From positions 20,023-84,022 of the forward strand of contig CANJYE010000009.1 in the NCBI GenBank assembly GCA_947479055.1: DNA of 64,000 bases, read 5' to 3'. Below are positions 1 through 7,781 of this stretch, piece after piece (within the stretch, counting starts at the first letter, position 1; the number at the start of each line of letters is the position of its first letter). The DNA comes from Erythrobacteraceae bacterium (lineage in GTDB: Bacteria; Pseudomonadota; Alphaproteobacteria; Sphingomonadales; Sphingomonadaceae). The notes beneath the pieces are model-generated. The model was not told the origin of the DNA, ran no database searches, and worked only from the letters and a program-made list of their open reading frames with translations. The translations under genes and the position numbers were made by a program.

Positions 1-455
1 CGGCCTGCGGCAAGCCTGCGGACGGCAGGGAAGCGGAGGTGGCCCCCGCCGCCGAAGCGCCTGCCGCGACCGAGGCTGCGGCAGACAAGGTTGGCGCCGC
101 GACCGAAGCCAGCGCGGCTGCAAGCAGCGACGCCAAGGTGGAACAGGCGGCCACCGCACCGCCCGCCGAAGTCAAGCTGCCGGCCGAGCCGGTGGAAGCC
201 AAGCCACAAGTTGCCGACAACTCGGAGATAGCCAGCGGTTCGGCCACCTTTGCCAACAATTGCGCCAGCTGCCACGGCGCAGGCGGGGTGGGCGGGTTTG
301 GCCCGGCGCTGACCAAGCTCGCCAACCGCAAGGACAAGCGGCCGGTGGAGGACATCATTCGCAAGCCGACCCCGCCGATGCCGCCGCTCTATCCGGCGAT
401 GCTGTCCGAACAGGACGTTGGCGAGATCGCGGCCTATCTCAAGTCCATCCAGTAA
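1..455 (+). CDS. c-type cytochrome, probable lipoprotein (5' end outside window)
   Basis: This is a small class I-like cytochrome c that would carry electrons in the periplasm. The heme site CASCH is encoded at 261-275, and a Met-rich stretch (PTPPMPPLYPAM) before the C-terminal helix supplies the likely axial Met. The frame is open to the window edge. Its first visible codons (from base 3) read A-C-G-K-P, which looks like the end of a lipobox, so the true start lies upstream and the GTG at 39 is probably internal. About 65 residues of Ala/Pro/Glu-rich linker separate that Cys from the heme domain, as in membrane-tethered cytochromes. It is followed after 20 bp by a DUF1330 gene and faces a Tat-exported flavoprotein, which makes it a plausible electron acceptor for that enzyme. 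The heme domain is certain; the lipoprotein call is inferred from two residues. Confidence 0.85.
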   Translation, partial: ACGKPADGREAEVAPAAEAPAATEAAADKVGAATEASAAASSDAKVEQAATAPPAEVKLPAEPVEAKPQVADNSEIASGSATFANNCASCHGAGGVGGFGPALTKLANRKDKRPVEDIIRKPTPPMPPLYPAMLSEQDVGEIAAYLKSIQ

Positions 456-475
456 GCGCCCGCAAGGAGAGCCCG

Positions 476-778
476 ATGTCCGTCCTGCTGATTGCCGCCG
501 TGACCATCCACCAGGACCCGGACGCGCAGAAGCGCTATGAAGGCTATGTCCGGGGCGGGATCGTCTCGCTGGAGAAATATGGCGGCGAAGTGCTTGCTTC
601 CGACGAGGCGCCCGAAGGCATCGAAGGCGCGCTGCCGGGCAAGAAGATCGTGGTGATCCGCTTTCGCGACCGCGATCATCTGCAGCAATGGTACAACTCG
701 CCCGAATATCAGGAAGCGCTGCCGCACCGGTTGGAGAATGGCGACACCGCCTTCGTGCTGATGGCGAACGAGCTGTAA
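476..778 (+). CDS. DUF1330-family protein
   Basis: This is a 100-residue protein of the DUF1330 family, small ferredoxin-like alpha/beta barrels whose biochemical role is not established. Family hallmarks are the N-terminal beta strand, the central Y-x-x-Y region (KRYEGYVRGG), and the motif QQWYNSPEYQEAL near residues 71-83. The ATG at 476 is preceded by AAGGAGA at a good distance. A longer frame reaching back to 260 only overlaps the cytochrome gene. It sits 20 bp behind the cytochrome c gene, so the two are probably co-transcribed. A second family member is encoded at 3477-3764 with the same WY-x-SPEYQ motif. In catabolic clusters such proteins are usually assumed to bind or isomerise small intermediates; nothing here shows which. 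Confidence 0.85.
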   Translation: MSVLLIAAVTIHQDPDAQKRYEGYVRGGIVSLEKYGGEVLASDEAPEGIEGALPGKKIVVIRFRDRDHLQQWYNSPEYQEALPHRLENGDTAFVLMANEL

Positions 779-779
779 T

Positions 780-2534
780 TTAGCCCGGTTGCTGGCTCCC
801 CGCGTGCAGCGCGGCGAGATAGCCGAAAGTCAGCGCCGGGCCGAGCGTTCCGCCCCCGCCATAATAGGCCTTGGCGGTTGGCGCGGCGATGCAGTTGCCC
901 GCGCCGTAGAGCCCGGGGATCGGCTGACTGGCGCGGTCCAGTACCTGCCCATGGACGTTGACCCGCGGCCCGCCCTTGGTGTCGAGCGTTCCGGCAGCGA
1001 TGATGATCGCGTGATAGGGCCCGGCATCGGCCAGCGGATACATCGTGTCATTGGGCTTGCCGTTGGGCTGGGTGTGTTCGAAGCAATGATCTACTTCGGT
1101 GTCGCCCCGCCCGAAATCGAGGTCCTTGCCGCTCTCGGCGAAGCTGTTGAACCGCTGGCGGGTGTCCTCCAGCTGGCTGGCGAAGCCATCGCGCAGCCGC
1201 ACGCTCTGCCCCAGCTTGCCGTCGGCCACCAGTTGCACCAGCCGCGCGTCGATGTTGCGGCCCAGTTCCTCGAAGGTCGCGCCGCTGATGACATAGGGTG
1301 CATTGCGCCCGGCCGGCGGCAGCGGATAGGTATAGCGCCCGGCACCGGGATTCTGCTTCATCCGTTCGTCATAGACGAGGTAAAGCAGCTGGTTGGGATA
1401 TTCGCCATGGACCGGGTCCCAGCTGAAATGGGCCTGCGTACGCTCGTTGTAGAGCATCCGTTCGTTCACTACCCGGCGGCCGTATTTGTTGACGAGGAAG
1501 ATGCTGCCCGCCGGGTAGAAGAACACGTCGTCGGGCGTGCTGCGCGAAACCAGCGCCTGTTCCAGCACCAGTTGCGCGTACCAGGCCTTGTTCATGTGAT
1601 CGAGCACCGCGCCAGCCCTGGTCGCCATCGCCACAAAATCGCCGGTGTTGGTTGGCACGGCGCAGCCGCCGGCGATCGGGCCGGGCAGATTGCCTTCGGC
1701 CATGCGGATGTTGTGGGTGAAGCCGCCGCTGGCGAAGATCACGCCCTTCCTAGCGCGGAAGGCCACTGGCGTGCCGTCGCGGCTGGCGATCACGCCGGTC
1801 ACCCGCCCGGTTTCGTCCTGCACCAGATCGGTTGCGCCATGGCCGGTCAGCATCTTCACGCCGAGCCGGTTGGCCCCTTCGACCAGTTGGCGGATCATTT
1901 CCGCGCCGCCCTGCGCCGCCCGTTCCGGCGGGGCATCGGGCCGCAGCCCGCGCCCGCGCGGGGCCTTGTTTTCGGGGAAGTGGGCGAAATAATCGGGGTA
2001 TTTGGAGCCATCAAACCCGGCGGAATAGGTGAAGTTGAGCGCGCCGATCGATGCCAGTTCATCCGTCATCAGCGTGGCGTTGTCGTAATAGGCTTCGAGC
2101 AGGGCATAATCGGCCGGATCGAGCCCGAGATTGGGCGCTCCGGCGCGGAACTGGCCGGGCCAGGCGACCTTGGCCATGTAATCGAGCGCTGCGGGCTTCG
2201 GGTCGGCCAGGCCATCGCGGCGCATCAGCGCATTGTTGGGAACCCACCACACTCCGCTCGACTTCGCGGTGGTGCCGCCGATCATCCCGGCTTTTTCCAG
2301 CACCACCACCTTGCTGCCGCGATGGGCCGCGATCACGGCCGCCGTCATGCCCGCGCCGCCGCTGCCGACGACGACGATATCGGCCTCGTCCTGCCAGACG
2401 GGTGGCATGGCGGCACTGGCACTGGTCGATGCGGCCAGCATGCCCACGGTCGCCACGCCCGAAGCGCCCGCCGTTGCCAGAAAGTTCCGGCGCGATAGGC
2501 TCCGTTCGGTTTCGGTTTCCTGCTTGATGCTCAC
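780..2534 (-). CDS. Tat-exported FAD-dependent oxidoreductase (ketosteroid dehydrogenase / fumarate reductase family)
   Basis: This is a 584-residue flavoprotein of the FAD_binding_2 family, which includes 3-ketosteroid delta-1-dehydrogenases and fumarate reductase flavoprotein subunits. The N-terminus has a twin-arginine signal (SRRNFLATAG, R15-R16, then a hydrophobic stretch ending ASA), so the enzyme should fold with FAD in the cytoplasm and be exported. The dinucleotide-binding motif VVVGSGGAGMTAA starts near residue 54, followed by GGTTAKSSGVWW. The C-terminal FAD contact is YYGGGGTLGPALTFGY. The start is GTG at 2534 with GGGAGGAAAT upstream. The gene ends 1 bp from the DUF1330 gene on the other strand. 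Export implies a periplasmic electron acceptor, and the neighbouring cytochrome c fits. The substrate is unknown; a steroid-like or cyclic ketone is only a family-based guess. Confidence 0.88.
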   Translation of the reverse strand: MSIKQETETERSLSRRNFLATAGASGVATVGMLAASTSASAAMPPVWQDEADIVVVGSGGAGMTAAVIAAHRGSKVVVLEKAGMIGGTTAKSSGVWWVPNNALMRRDGLADPKPAALDYMAKVAWPGQFRAGAPNLGLDPADYALLEAYYDNATLMTDELASIGALNFTYSAGFDGSKYPDYFAHFPENKAPRGRGLRPDAPPERAAQGGAEMIRQLVEGANRLGVKMLTGHGATDLVQDETGRVTGVIASRDGTPVAFRARKGVIFASGGFTHNIRMAEGNLPGPIAGGCAVPTNTGDFVAMATRAGAVLDHMNKAWYAQLVLEQALVSRSTPDDVFFYPAGSIFLVNKYGRRVVNERMLYNERTQAHFSWDPVHGEYPNQLLYLVYDERMKQNPGAGRYTYPLPPAGRNAPYVISGATFEELGRNIDARLVQLVADGKLGQSVRLRDGFASQLEDTRQRFNSFAESGKDLDFGRGDTEVDHCFEHTQPNGKPNDTMYPLADAGPYHAIIIAAGTLDTKGGPRVNVHGQVLDRASQPIPGLYGAGNCIAAPTAKAYYGGGGTLGPALTFGYLAALHAGSQQPG

Positions 2535-2702
2535 GGCATTTCCTCCCTCGAGCGATTGTCACGCCCCTTCATCTGGTCGATAGTAGGTGGCCGGGCCGAA
2601 AAGAAAAGCGGGCTGCGCCGACGGGACATTGCCGGTGCACGGAAAAGTATGGCCACCTTGGCGCTGATCGGGTCCAATGGCCGAAACGGGGGAGCGAATG
2701 CC

Positions 2703-3446
2703 ATGAACACGGTGCCTTTCTATGCCTTGTCGCCAGTGGTGGACCATTGGGCCACGCTGATCTGCCTTGTCCTGCTGGTGCTGACGGCGGCCAACTGCCT
2801 GTGGCGGGCCAAGGCGATGGATTCGCCGCTGCCGGTGATCATCCTCCTGGGCAGCGTCGGCACGATCGCGCTGGAGCCGATGGTCGATGTGCTGGGCAGC
2901 CTCGTTTTTCCCAATGAGGGCGTGCGGATCGGGATCGACCTGATCGGACGGCCAATGCCGCTCTACATCAGCCTGATCTGGGTGTTCTACTGGGCGGGCG
3001 GCGTGCTGTTCGTGGCGGAAATGATTCTCAAGGGCGTGGCCCTGCGCAAATGGATGATTACGGGCGCGGCATTCGTGGTCAGCGCCCTGCTGATCGAGAT
3101 GATCCCGCTGCATTACCAGATGTGGACCTATTACAACGTCCAGCCGCTGCGGGTCGGCGGGTTCCCGGCTTTCTGGGGTTTCGTCAATACCAGCGCAGTG
3201 ATGGGCACGGGCGCGGCGATCATCCTGCTCGACCGATTGCTGACTGGGCGCGAGAAATGGCTGCTGGTGCCGCTTTTCCCCTGCATCGCTTTCGGGCTCA
3301 ACACGGCTGCGGGCCTGCCCGGCTATGCGGCGGTGTCCACCACGCAGGATTACACGCTGGCGCTGTTCTGGACCACGATGTCGATCCTTGCCTCCACGCT
3401 GTTCGTGTGGATCTGGGGCAAGGCCGTGTGCCGCCCCTCGGTGTGA
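2703..3446 (+). CDS. multi-pass inner-membrane protein of unknown function
   Basis: This is a 247-residue protein with about seven hydrophobic segments, for example LICLVLLVLTAA near residue 18, VIILLGSVGTIA near 45, LIWVFYWAGGVLFVAE near 90, and a last helix ending FVWIWGK. Charged and Trp/Tyr residues cluster between helices (HYQMWTYYN). No enzymatic motif that I can name is visible. Similar proteins annotated as spirocyclase AveC-like occur in actinobacterial and sphingomonad catabolic clusters; the length and topology would fit, but I cannot confirm the family. I chose the ATG at 2703 because the protein becomes hydrophobic at once and GGGGGAGCG lies just upstream. An in-frame extension back to 2556 is basic and unlike protein. 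It probably forms an operon with the DUF1330 and MDR genes that follow. Confidence 0.75.
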   Translation: MNTVPFYALSPVVDHWATLICLVLLVLTAANCLWRAKAMDSPLPVIILLGSVGTIALEPMVDVLGSLVFPNEGVRIGIDLIGRPMPLYISLIWVFYWAGGVLFVAEMILKGVALRKWMITGAAFVVSALLIEMIPLHYQMWTYYNVQPLRVGGFPAFWGFVNTSAVMGTGAAIILLDRLLTGREKWLLVPLFPCIAFGLNTAAGLPGYAAVSTTQDYTLALFWTTMSILASTLFVWIWGKAVCRPSV

Positions 3447-3476
3447 TCGGATACTTGAAACAACAGGAGAAATGAC

Positions 3477-3764
3477 ATGGCAGCACTGGTCGTATTCGGC
3501 GTGAAAATTCCCGATGCGGAAGCGTTCAAGCCCTATCAGGCCGCTGGCGGCAAATCGCTGGCCGGACGAAATTTCAAGGTTCTGGCCGGGCCGGTGCCCA
3601 ATGCGATCCTCGAAGGCGATAATCTGGAAGAGGTGATGATCCTCGAATTCCCGACGCTGGCGGAAGCGCGCGACTGGTATGATTCCCCCGAATACCAGCA
3701 CGCCATTTCGCTGCGCCAGCCGGTGTCGGAGACCTTCTCGTTCATCGTCGAGACGAAGGGCTGA
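3477..3764 (+). CDS. DUF1330-family protein
   Basis: This is a 95-residue DUF1330 protein, paralogous to the one at 476-778; both share an RDWYDSPEYQ/QQWYNSPEYQ motif and an N-terminal VV(F/A)xVKI-type strand. A good ribosome site (CAGGAGAAATGAC) precedes the ATG at 3477. It lies 30 bp after the membrane protein gene and 7 bp before the MDR dehydrogenase gene, so the three are very likely one transcript. The family forms dimeric alpha/beta barrels. Its catalytic role is not established, and the recurrence of two copies near redox enzymes is the only hint of function here. Confidence 0.85.
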   Translation: MAALVVFGVKIPDAEAFKPYQAAGGKSLAGRNFKVLAGPVPNAILEGDNLEEVMILEFPTLAEARDWYDSPEYQHAISLRQPVSETFSFIVETKG

Positions 3765-3771
3765 ACCCGGC

Positions 3772-4755
3772 ATGAAACTCTACCAACTCTCCGATGCCGG
3801 TTTTCCGGGCCTGACGCTGGCCGAACAGGACGTGCCGCAGCCGGGCAACGGGCAGGTTCTGGTCCGGATGCGGGCAGCATCGCTCAATTACCGCGACCTG
3901 ATGATTGCCAAGGGCACCAGCAATGGCCTCGTTCCGCTGTCCGACGGCGTGGGTGAGGTCGAAAGCGTCGGTGACGGCGTGACCCGGGTCAAACGGGGCG
4001 ACCGGGTGGCCGGGATCTTCTACCAGGACTGGATCGACGGCCCGATGAAGGAAGCCGATTTCGCCTCGGGCCTCGGCGGCGGCGCGGTCAATGGTACGCT
4101 GGCCCAGTACCGCCTGTTCGACGCGGAACGGCTGGTCACGATCCCCGATCACCTGAGCTGGGCGGAAGCCGCCACCCTGCCTTGCGCCGGGGTGACCGCA
4201 TGGAACGCGCTGCTTGGCCTCCAGCCTGGCCAGACCGTGCTGACACTGGGCACGGGCGGTGTCTCGATCTACGCGCTGCAATTTGCGGTGGCGATGGGGG
4301 CCAGCGTGATCGCCACCTCATCCAGCACGCACAAGGAGGAGCGGCTGATCAAGCTCGGAGCGAAGGCAACGATCAATTATCGCGAGCGCGAGGATTGGGG
4401 CCAGGTCGTCCGCGAGATGACTGGCGGCGTTGGAGTCGATCGGGTGGTGGAAGTTGGTGGTGGCGGCACGCTGGCCAATTCCTTCACCGCCACCCGCCAG
4501 TGCGGCGAAGTCGATCTGATCGGCGTGCTGACCGGCGGTCCGGTCAACACCATTCCGGTGCTGATGAAGGCGCTGGTGCTGCGCGGCATCCAGGTCGGAT
4601 CGCGTGCGATGTTCGAAGCGATGAACGCCTTCATTGCCGCGCACAGGCTGCATCCGGTGGTGGATCGGGTCTTCGCCTTTGCCGACGCGACGGAGGCCTA
4701 TGAATACCAGATGTCGGGCCAGCACTTCGGCAAGGTGGTGATCGATATCGCCTGA
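3772..4755 (+). CDS. zinc-independent medium-chain dehydrogenase/reductase (quinone oxidoreductase-like)
   Basis: This is a 327-residue NAD(P)-dependent MDR protein. The GroES-like N-terminal half (LNYRDLMIAKG near residue 39, GVGEVESVG, GDRVAG) is followed by a Rossmann domain with LGTGGVSIYALQFA near residue 157 and a following acidic or polar strand end (ATSSSTHKEER). The catalytic and structural zinc ligands of classical alcohol dehydrogenases are absent: the position usually holding Cys reads LNYRD. It therefore belongs with the zinc-free quinone oxidoreductase or enoyl reductase branch. The reaction is probably reduction of an activated double bond or oxidation of an alcohol. The start is the ATG at 3772, 7 bp after the DUF1330 stop. 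It is the last gene of the operon and is followed by a hairpin terminator. Confidence 0.88.
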   Translation: MKLYQLSDAGFPGLTLAEQDVPQPGNGQVLVRMRAASLNYRDLMIAKGTSNGLVPLSDGVGEVESVGDGVTRVKRGDRVAGIFYQDWIDGPMKEADFASGLGGGAVNGTLAQYRLFDAERLVTIPDHLSWAEAATLPCAGVTAWNALLGLQPGQTVLTLGTGGVSIYALQFAVAMGASVIATSSSTHKEERLIKLGAKATINYREREDWGQVVREMTGGVGVDRVVEVGGGGTLANSFTATRQCGEVDLIGVLTGGPVNTIPVLMKALVLRGIQVGSRAMFEAMNAFIAAHRLHPVVDRVFAFADATEAYEYQMSGQHFGKVVIDIA

Positions 4756-4775
4756 CAGGTTTGGCCTTGGGACGC

Positions 4776-4828
4776 GGCCCGTGTCCGGTTTTCCGGTCAC
4801 GGGCCTGCCCCCTCAAAACTCTGTTTTG
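4776..4828. terminator. convergent transcription terminator
   Basis: Two hairpins lie between the MDR gene and the Rieske gene. The first is GGCCCGTG...CACGGGCC (4776-4805) with an inner CCGG/CCGG pair. The second is CAAAAC-tct-GTTTTG (4814-4828). The A/T arms of the second would serve as U-tract on either strand, consistent with a bidirectional terminator. Confidence 0.6.
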
Positions 4829-6253
4829 TTAAAGCCCCAGCAGCTTGTTGTAGACCCGGTGGAAGTGCTGGATGTTGGATTCTTGGTACTGCGCCAGGGT
4901 CATGTAGCGGTTCTTCTTCGCGGCCGACTTGAGCCCCTTTTGAATCGCGACGAGGTTGGAGATATCCTGATCGACCAGCTTTCCGGCGGTGCCAAGCGCG
5001 GGGAAGTCGGCGCAGCGCTCGTCAAAGTCGATATCGAGCGGCGCGGCTGAAGGTGGCGTTGGCCCATTGAGCGGGGTGGGCAGCAGAATCCGCACTTCCA
5101 TGATGCAGAGCCCCGGATCATCCTCGTAGGGGGTGAACCTGTACCACCAGGGCAACCCTTCACCCCACCACGGATGGTGGTTGGGGAACATGAAGGCCTT
5201 GATGTAATCGATGAGATAGGCGGTCGTCTTGTCCGAAAAATCGCGCCCGGTCGACAGCCTGATCATTTCAGCCCGGCATTTGGCGATATATTTTCTGGCA
5301 TCGGTGAAGTTGTGGATCGTTCCCTTTTCCGGGAAGGGGAAGCCGAACGCCGTGCAGAAATGGTTGATCGAATCATCGGGTGAAATCTTGTCGAACACCC
5401 AGTGATCGGGGACCATTGATGCGGTGGTCAGCCAGTTGAGGTGTGATTCGCCATCGTCATATTCGCCGTACTGGCCGTAGGACGTGCCGAAGAACGGCAT
5501 GTGATCCCAATGCGTTTCCAGCGTGTGATAGGCCTCCATGAAGGCTTCCTGCGCCAGCTTCCAGTTGCAGCGGATTTTCTTGCGAAGGCGCTGCGCGGTG
5601 TAGCGCTCGTCCAGCGGGCAATCGGCAAAGACATCGGGCAGGATGCCCAGCGCTTCGGACAGCGGCTTGGCCTTGGGATCAGGATTGATGAAGACATTAC
5701 CACCCCAGCGATCGACCTGGACCTGTTCCAGCCCGTAGGCGCGCTTCTTCACATGGGGAAAATCCTCCTCCGAGGGCACCCATTCCAGCGATCCGTCGAG
5801 GTTCCAGGTCCAGGCATGGAACGGGCAGCGGATATGCGTGCCCGATCCCTTGCTATCGCACAGCCGCCGGCCGCGATGGCGGCAGGTGTTGTAGAATGCC
5901 TTGAATTCTTCCGGCCCGGAGCGAACGATGACATAGGACTGGTCGACGATGTCATAGGACACCCGGTCGCCGATGTTGGGAATGTCTTCTTCCCGGCAGG
6001 CGATCTGCCAGTGCTTGTTCCAGATATGCTCGACTTCCAGATCGACGAAACGCTTGTCGAGATAGCGATCGAACGTGATCGGGACCTGAGGCGGAAACGG
6101 CTCCGTCTGCGGCTGGAGGATCGGGTTGAGCGGTTCGTTGTCCTTGGCAACGATCTGCGCATAAGTCATGCGCCCGCGCGAGGATTGACCCACCGCTACC
6201 TTGGGTGCGGGCAGGCCGTATATGCCAATGTCGAGGCTTTCGGTCTTGGACAT
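4829..6253 (-). CDS. Rieske non-heme iron oxygenase, alpha subunit
   Basis: This is a 474-residue aromatic-ring-hydroxylating-type oxygenase. The Rieske [2Fe-2S] ligands are CRH near residue 122 and CPFH near residue 142 (C-x-H...C-x2-H). The catalytic domain carries the mononuclear-iron region EAFMEAYHTLETHWDH near residues 232-248, providing the two His; the carboxylate ligand is expected later in the chain. The length fits single-component terminal oxygenase alpha subunits, including homotrimeric types that lack a beta subunit. No beta subunit, ferredoxin or ferredoxin reductase is encoded within the window, so electrons must come from a partner elsewhere. It would incorporate oxygen into an aromatic or cyclic substrate, or catalyse O-/N-demethylation. 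It lies upstream of a terminator and downstream of an SDR on the same strand. The substrate cannot be predicted. Confidence 0.92.
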   Translation of the reverse strand: MSKTESLDIGIYGLPAPKVAVGQSSRGRMTYAQIVAKDNEPLNPILQPQTEPFPPQVPITFDRYLDKRFVDLEVEHIWNKHWQIACREEDIPNIGDRVSYDIVDQSYVIVRSGPEEFKAFYNTCRHRGRRLCDSKGSGTHIRCPFHAWTWNLDGSLEWVPSEEDFPHVKKRAYGLEQVQVDRWGGNVFINPDPKAKPLSEALGILPDVFADCPLDERYTAQRLRKKIRCNWKLAQEAFMEAYHTLETHWDHMPFFGTSYGQYGEYDDGESHLNWLTTASMVPDHWVFDKISPDDSINHFCTAFGFPFPEKGTIHNFTDARKYIAKCRAEMIRLSTGRDFSDKTTAYLIDYIKAFMFPNHHPWWGEGLPWWYRFTPYEDDPGLCIMEVRILLPTPLNGPTPPSAAPLDIDFDERCADFPALGTAGKLVDQDISNLVAIQKGLKSAAKKNRYMTLAQYQESNIQHFHRVYNKLLGL

Positions 6254-6384
6254 CCTGATCTCCCATTGATCCGGCTTGTTGCCGATTATCGAATCCCACC
6301 CGGACGCGCCCGAAGACGCGGCCTGCTGGTCGGGATTAAGAAGAACAGATTAATCAGATTACAGCAAGGGGCAAGCGTTTCGCT

Positions 6385-7146
6385 TCAGGCCAGTTGCAGC
6401 CCGCCCGCCACAGGGATGGTCGTACCGGTGACGTAACCTGCCCGGTCGGACAGCAGAAAGGCAGCGACTTCGGCCACTTCGGCCGCTTCGCCGGTGCGCT
6501 TCATCGGGATCGCCTTGATCATCCGTTCGGCAAAGCCGGCGTCATGTTCGCCGATCATCGAGGTGCCGATACCATCGAGGATATAGCCCGGCGAGACGCA
6601 ATTGGCGCGGATGCCGTTGCGGCCTTCCTCCAGCGCCACGGAACGGAACAGCATCTGGATTGCCGCCTTGGGCGCGGCGGACAGGATGTCGCGCGGCGGA
6701 CTGCGATCGACCGCGGCGGTCAGCACCGCCAGCAGCGAGCCGCGCTTCTGTTCGCGCAGATGCGGCAATACGGCAGCGACGAGGTTGAAGGCTGCACAGG
6801 CATCGCCATTGATGACGCGCGACCATTCAGCCGGGTCGATTGCGTTGATCAGCGCGAACTTGATCGAAGGTCCGGAGGCATAGACCACCTGGCTGATCGG
6901 GCCATGACGTTCGACCACGCCATCGACCGCGCTGCGCACGGCAGCGGCATCTTCAAGGTCGAGCTGGACCAGATCGACTGTCCGGCCCAGGGCGCGCAGT
7001 TCTGCGGCGAGCGCTTCCGCCTTGGCTGCGCTGGAGCGATAGGTCAGCGCCACATCGATGCCATCGGCGGCCAGCCTGCGCGCAATGGCCGAACCGATCA
7101 CTCCGCTGCCCCCGGCGATGAACGCCATACCCGTGCCCGCCATCAT
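6385..7146 (-). CDS. atypical short-chain dehydrogenase/reductase with altered active site
   Basis: This is a 253-residue SDR-fold protein. The N-terminal nucleotide site is AGGSGVIGSAIARRLA, and the C-terminus is typical (CVSPGYILDGIG, then GYVTGTTIPVAGG). The catalytic signature is abnormal. Where SDRs have Y-x3-K, this protein reads DILSAAPK, giving Ser in place of Tyr, and the usual upstream Ser position reads Thr. It may therefore be a non-oxidoreductase SDR or use another mechanism. The start is the ATG at 7146 with GGAAGGAAAGC upstream; a second ATG follows directly. It is divergent from the VOC gene at 7245 and upstream of the Rieske gene on the same strand, 131 bp apart. Confidence 0.85.
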   Translation of the reverse strand: MMAGTGMAFIAGGSGVIGSAIARRLAADGIDVALTYRSSAAKAEALAAELRALGRTVDLVQLDLEDAAAVRSAVDGVVERHGPISQVVYASGPSIKFALINAIDPAEWSRVINGDACAAFNLVAAVLPHLREQKRGSLLAVLTAAVDRSPPRDILSAAPKAAIQMLFRSVALEEGRNGIRANCVSPGYILDGIGTSMIGEHDAGFAERMIKAIPMKRTGEAAEVAEVAAFLLSDRAGYVTGTTIPVAGGLQLA

Positions 7147-7190
7147 GCTTTCCTTCCAACGTCCATAATTCACGCCTGCGCTAACCGCAT

Positions 7191-7206
7191 TTGCCGGGCT
7201 GGGCAA
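7191..7206. promoter_or_regulatory. inverted repeat in divergent promoter region
   Basis: The sequence TTGCC-GGGCTG-GGCAA lies between the divergent SDR (start 7146) and VOC (start 7245) genes. The 5-bp arms are short, so this is a weak operator candidate. No clear -10/-35 pair was recognised. Confidence 0.25.
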
Positions 7207-7244
7207 CCGTGGCTAAGGTTGGCGGGAAAAAGGGAGAGAGAGTG

Positions 7245-7775
7245 ATGTTCCTGCCGACACAATTCATGCAGTCCGCCTGGGTCGTTCCCGATCTGGAGGA
7301 AGCGATGCAGCGCTGGATCGATGTCTACCGGGTCGGTCCGTTCTTTATCAATCACGACGTCAAAGTCGACAATGCCCGCCATCGTGGCAGGCCGACCGCA
7401 CCGCCGATCCGGATCGCGCTGGCGCAGGCGGGGCCATTGCAGATCGAACTGATCGAGCAGGGCGATGACCAGCCTTCGATCTATCGCGACAGCGTACCCT
7501 TCGGCACGGAGGGTTTTCATCACATGGCGGCCTTCGTCGACGATGTTCCGGGCGAGATCGCCCGCTATCGCGCCATGGGCGTGGAACTTGCCTATGAGGG
7601 CTTCTTTGGCGAGGTTCATGTCGCCTATCTCGATACCCGCGCGCAGATGGGCATCATGATCGAACTGTTCAATCACAGGCCGGTGATGGACGACATGTTT
7701 GCCAGAATCGCCGAGGCCTCGGTCGGCTGGGATGGCAGCCGACCGGTCCGGGACGTGAGCGAGGCCTTCGGGTAA
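7245..7775 (+). CDS. VOC (glyoxalase/bleomycin-resistance/epimerase-like) family protein
   Basis: This is a 176-residue vicinal-oxygen-chelate protein with two beta-alpha-beta-beta-beta modules. Likely metal ligands are Glu in QIELIE, His in GFHHMA and Glu in IMIELF. The usual first His is replaced around FMQSAWVV, so the metal site may be incomplete. Members act as epimerases, lyases, isomerases or extradiol dioxygenases. The closest paralog in this window is at 16534-17049: both share YRDSVP-x-G, FHH, DTRA and the C-terminal WDGS-x-PVR. The start is the ATG at 7245, with GGGAGAGAG upstream. It converges with the SMP-30 gene, stop to stop 6 bp apart. The substrate is unknown; the paralog pair suggests related intermediates in one pathway. 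Confidence 0.85.
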   Translation: MFLPTQFMQSAWVVPDLEEAMQRWIDVYRVGPFFINHDVKVDNARHRGRPTAPPIRIALAQAGPLQIELIEQGDDQPSIYRDSVPFGTEGFHHMAAFVDDVPGEIARYRAMGVELAYEGFFGEVHVAYLDTRAQMGIMIELFNHRPVMDDMFARIAEASVGWDGSRPVRDVSEAFG

Positions 7776-7781
7776 ACCGCC

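Noticed and set aside
789..2498. A 569-codon open frame on the plus strand
   Set aside because: It is antisense to the Tat-exported flavoprotein, which has clear FAD motifs; the opposite frame has none.
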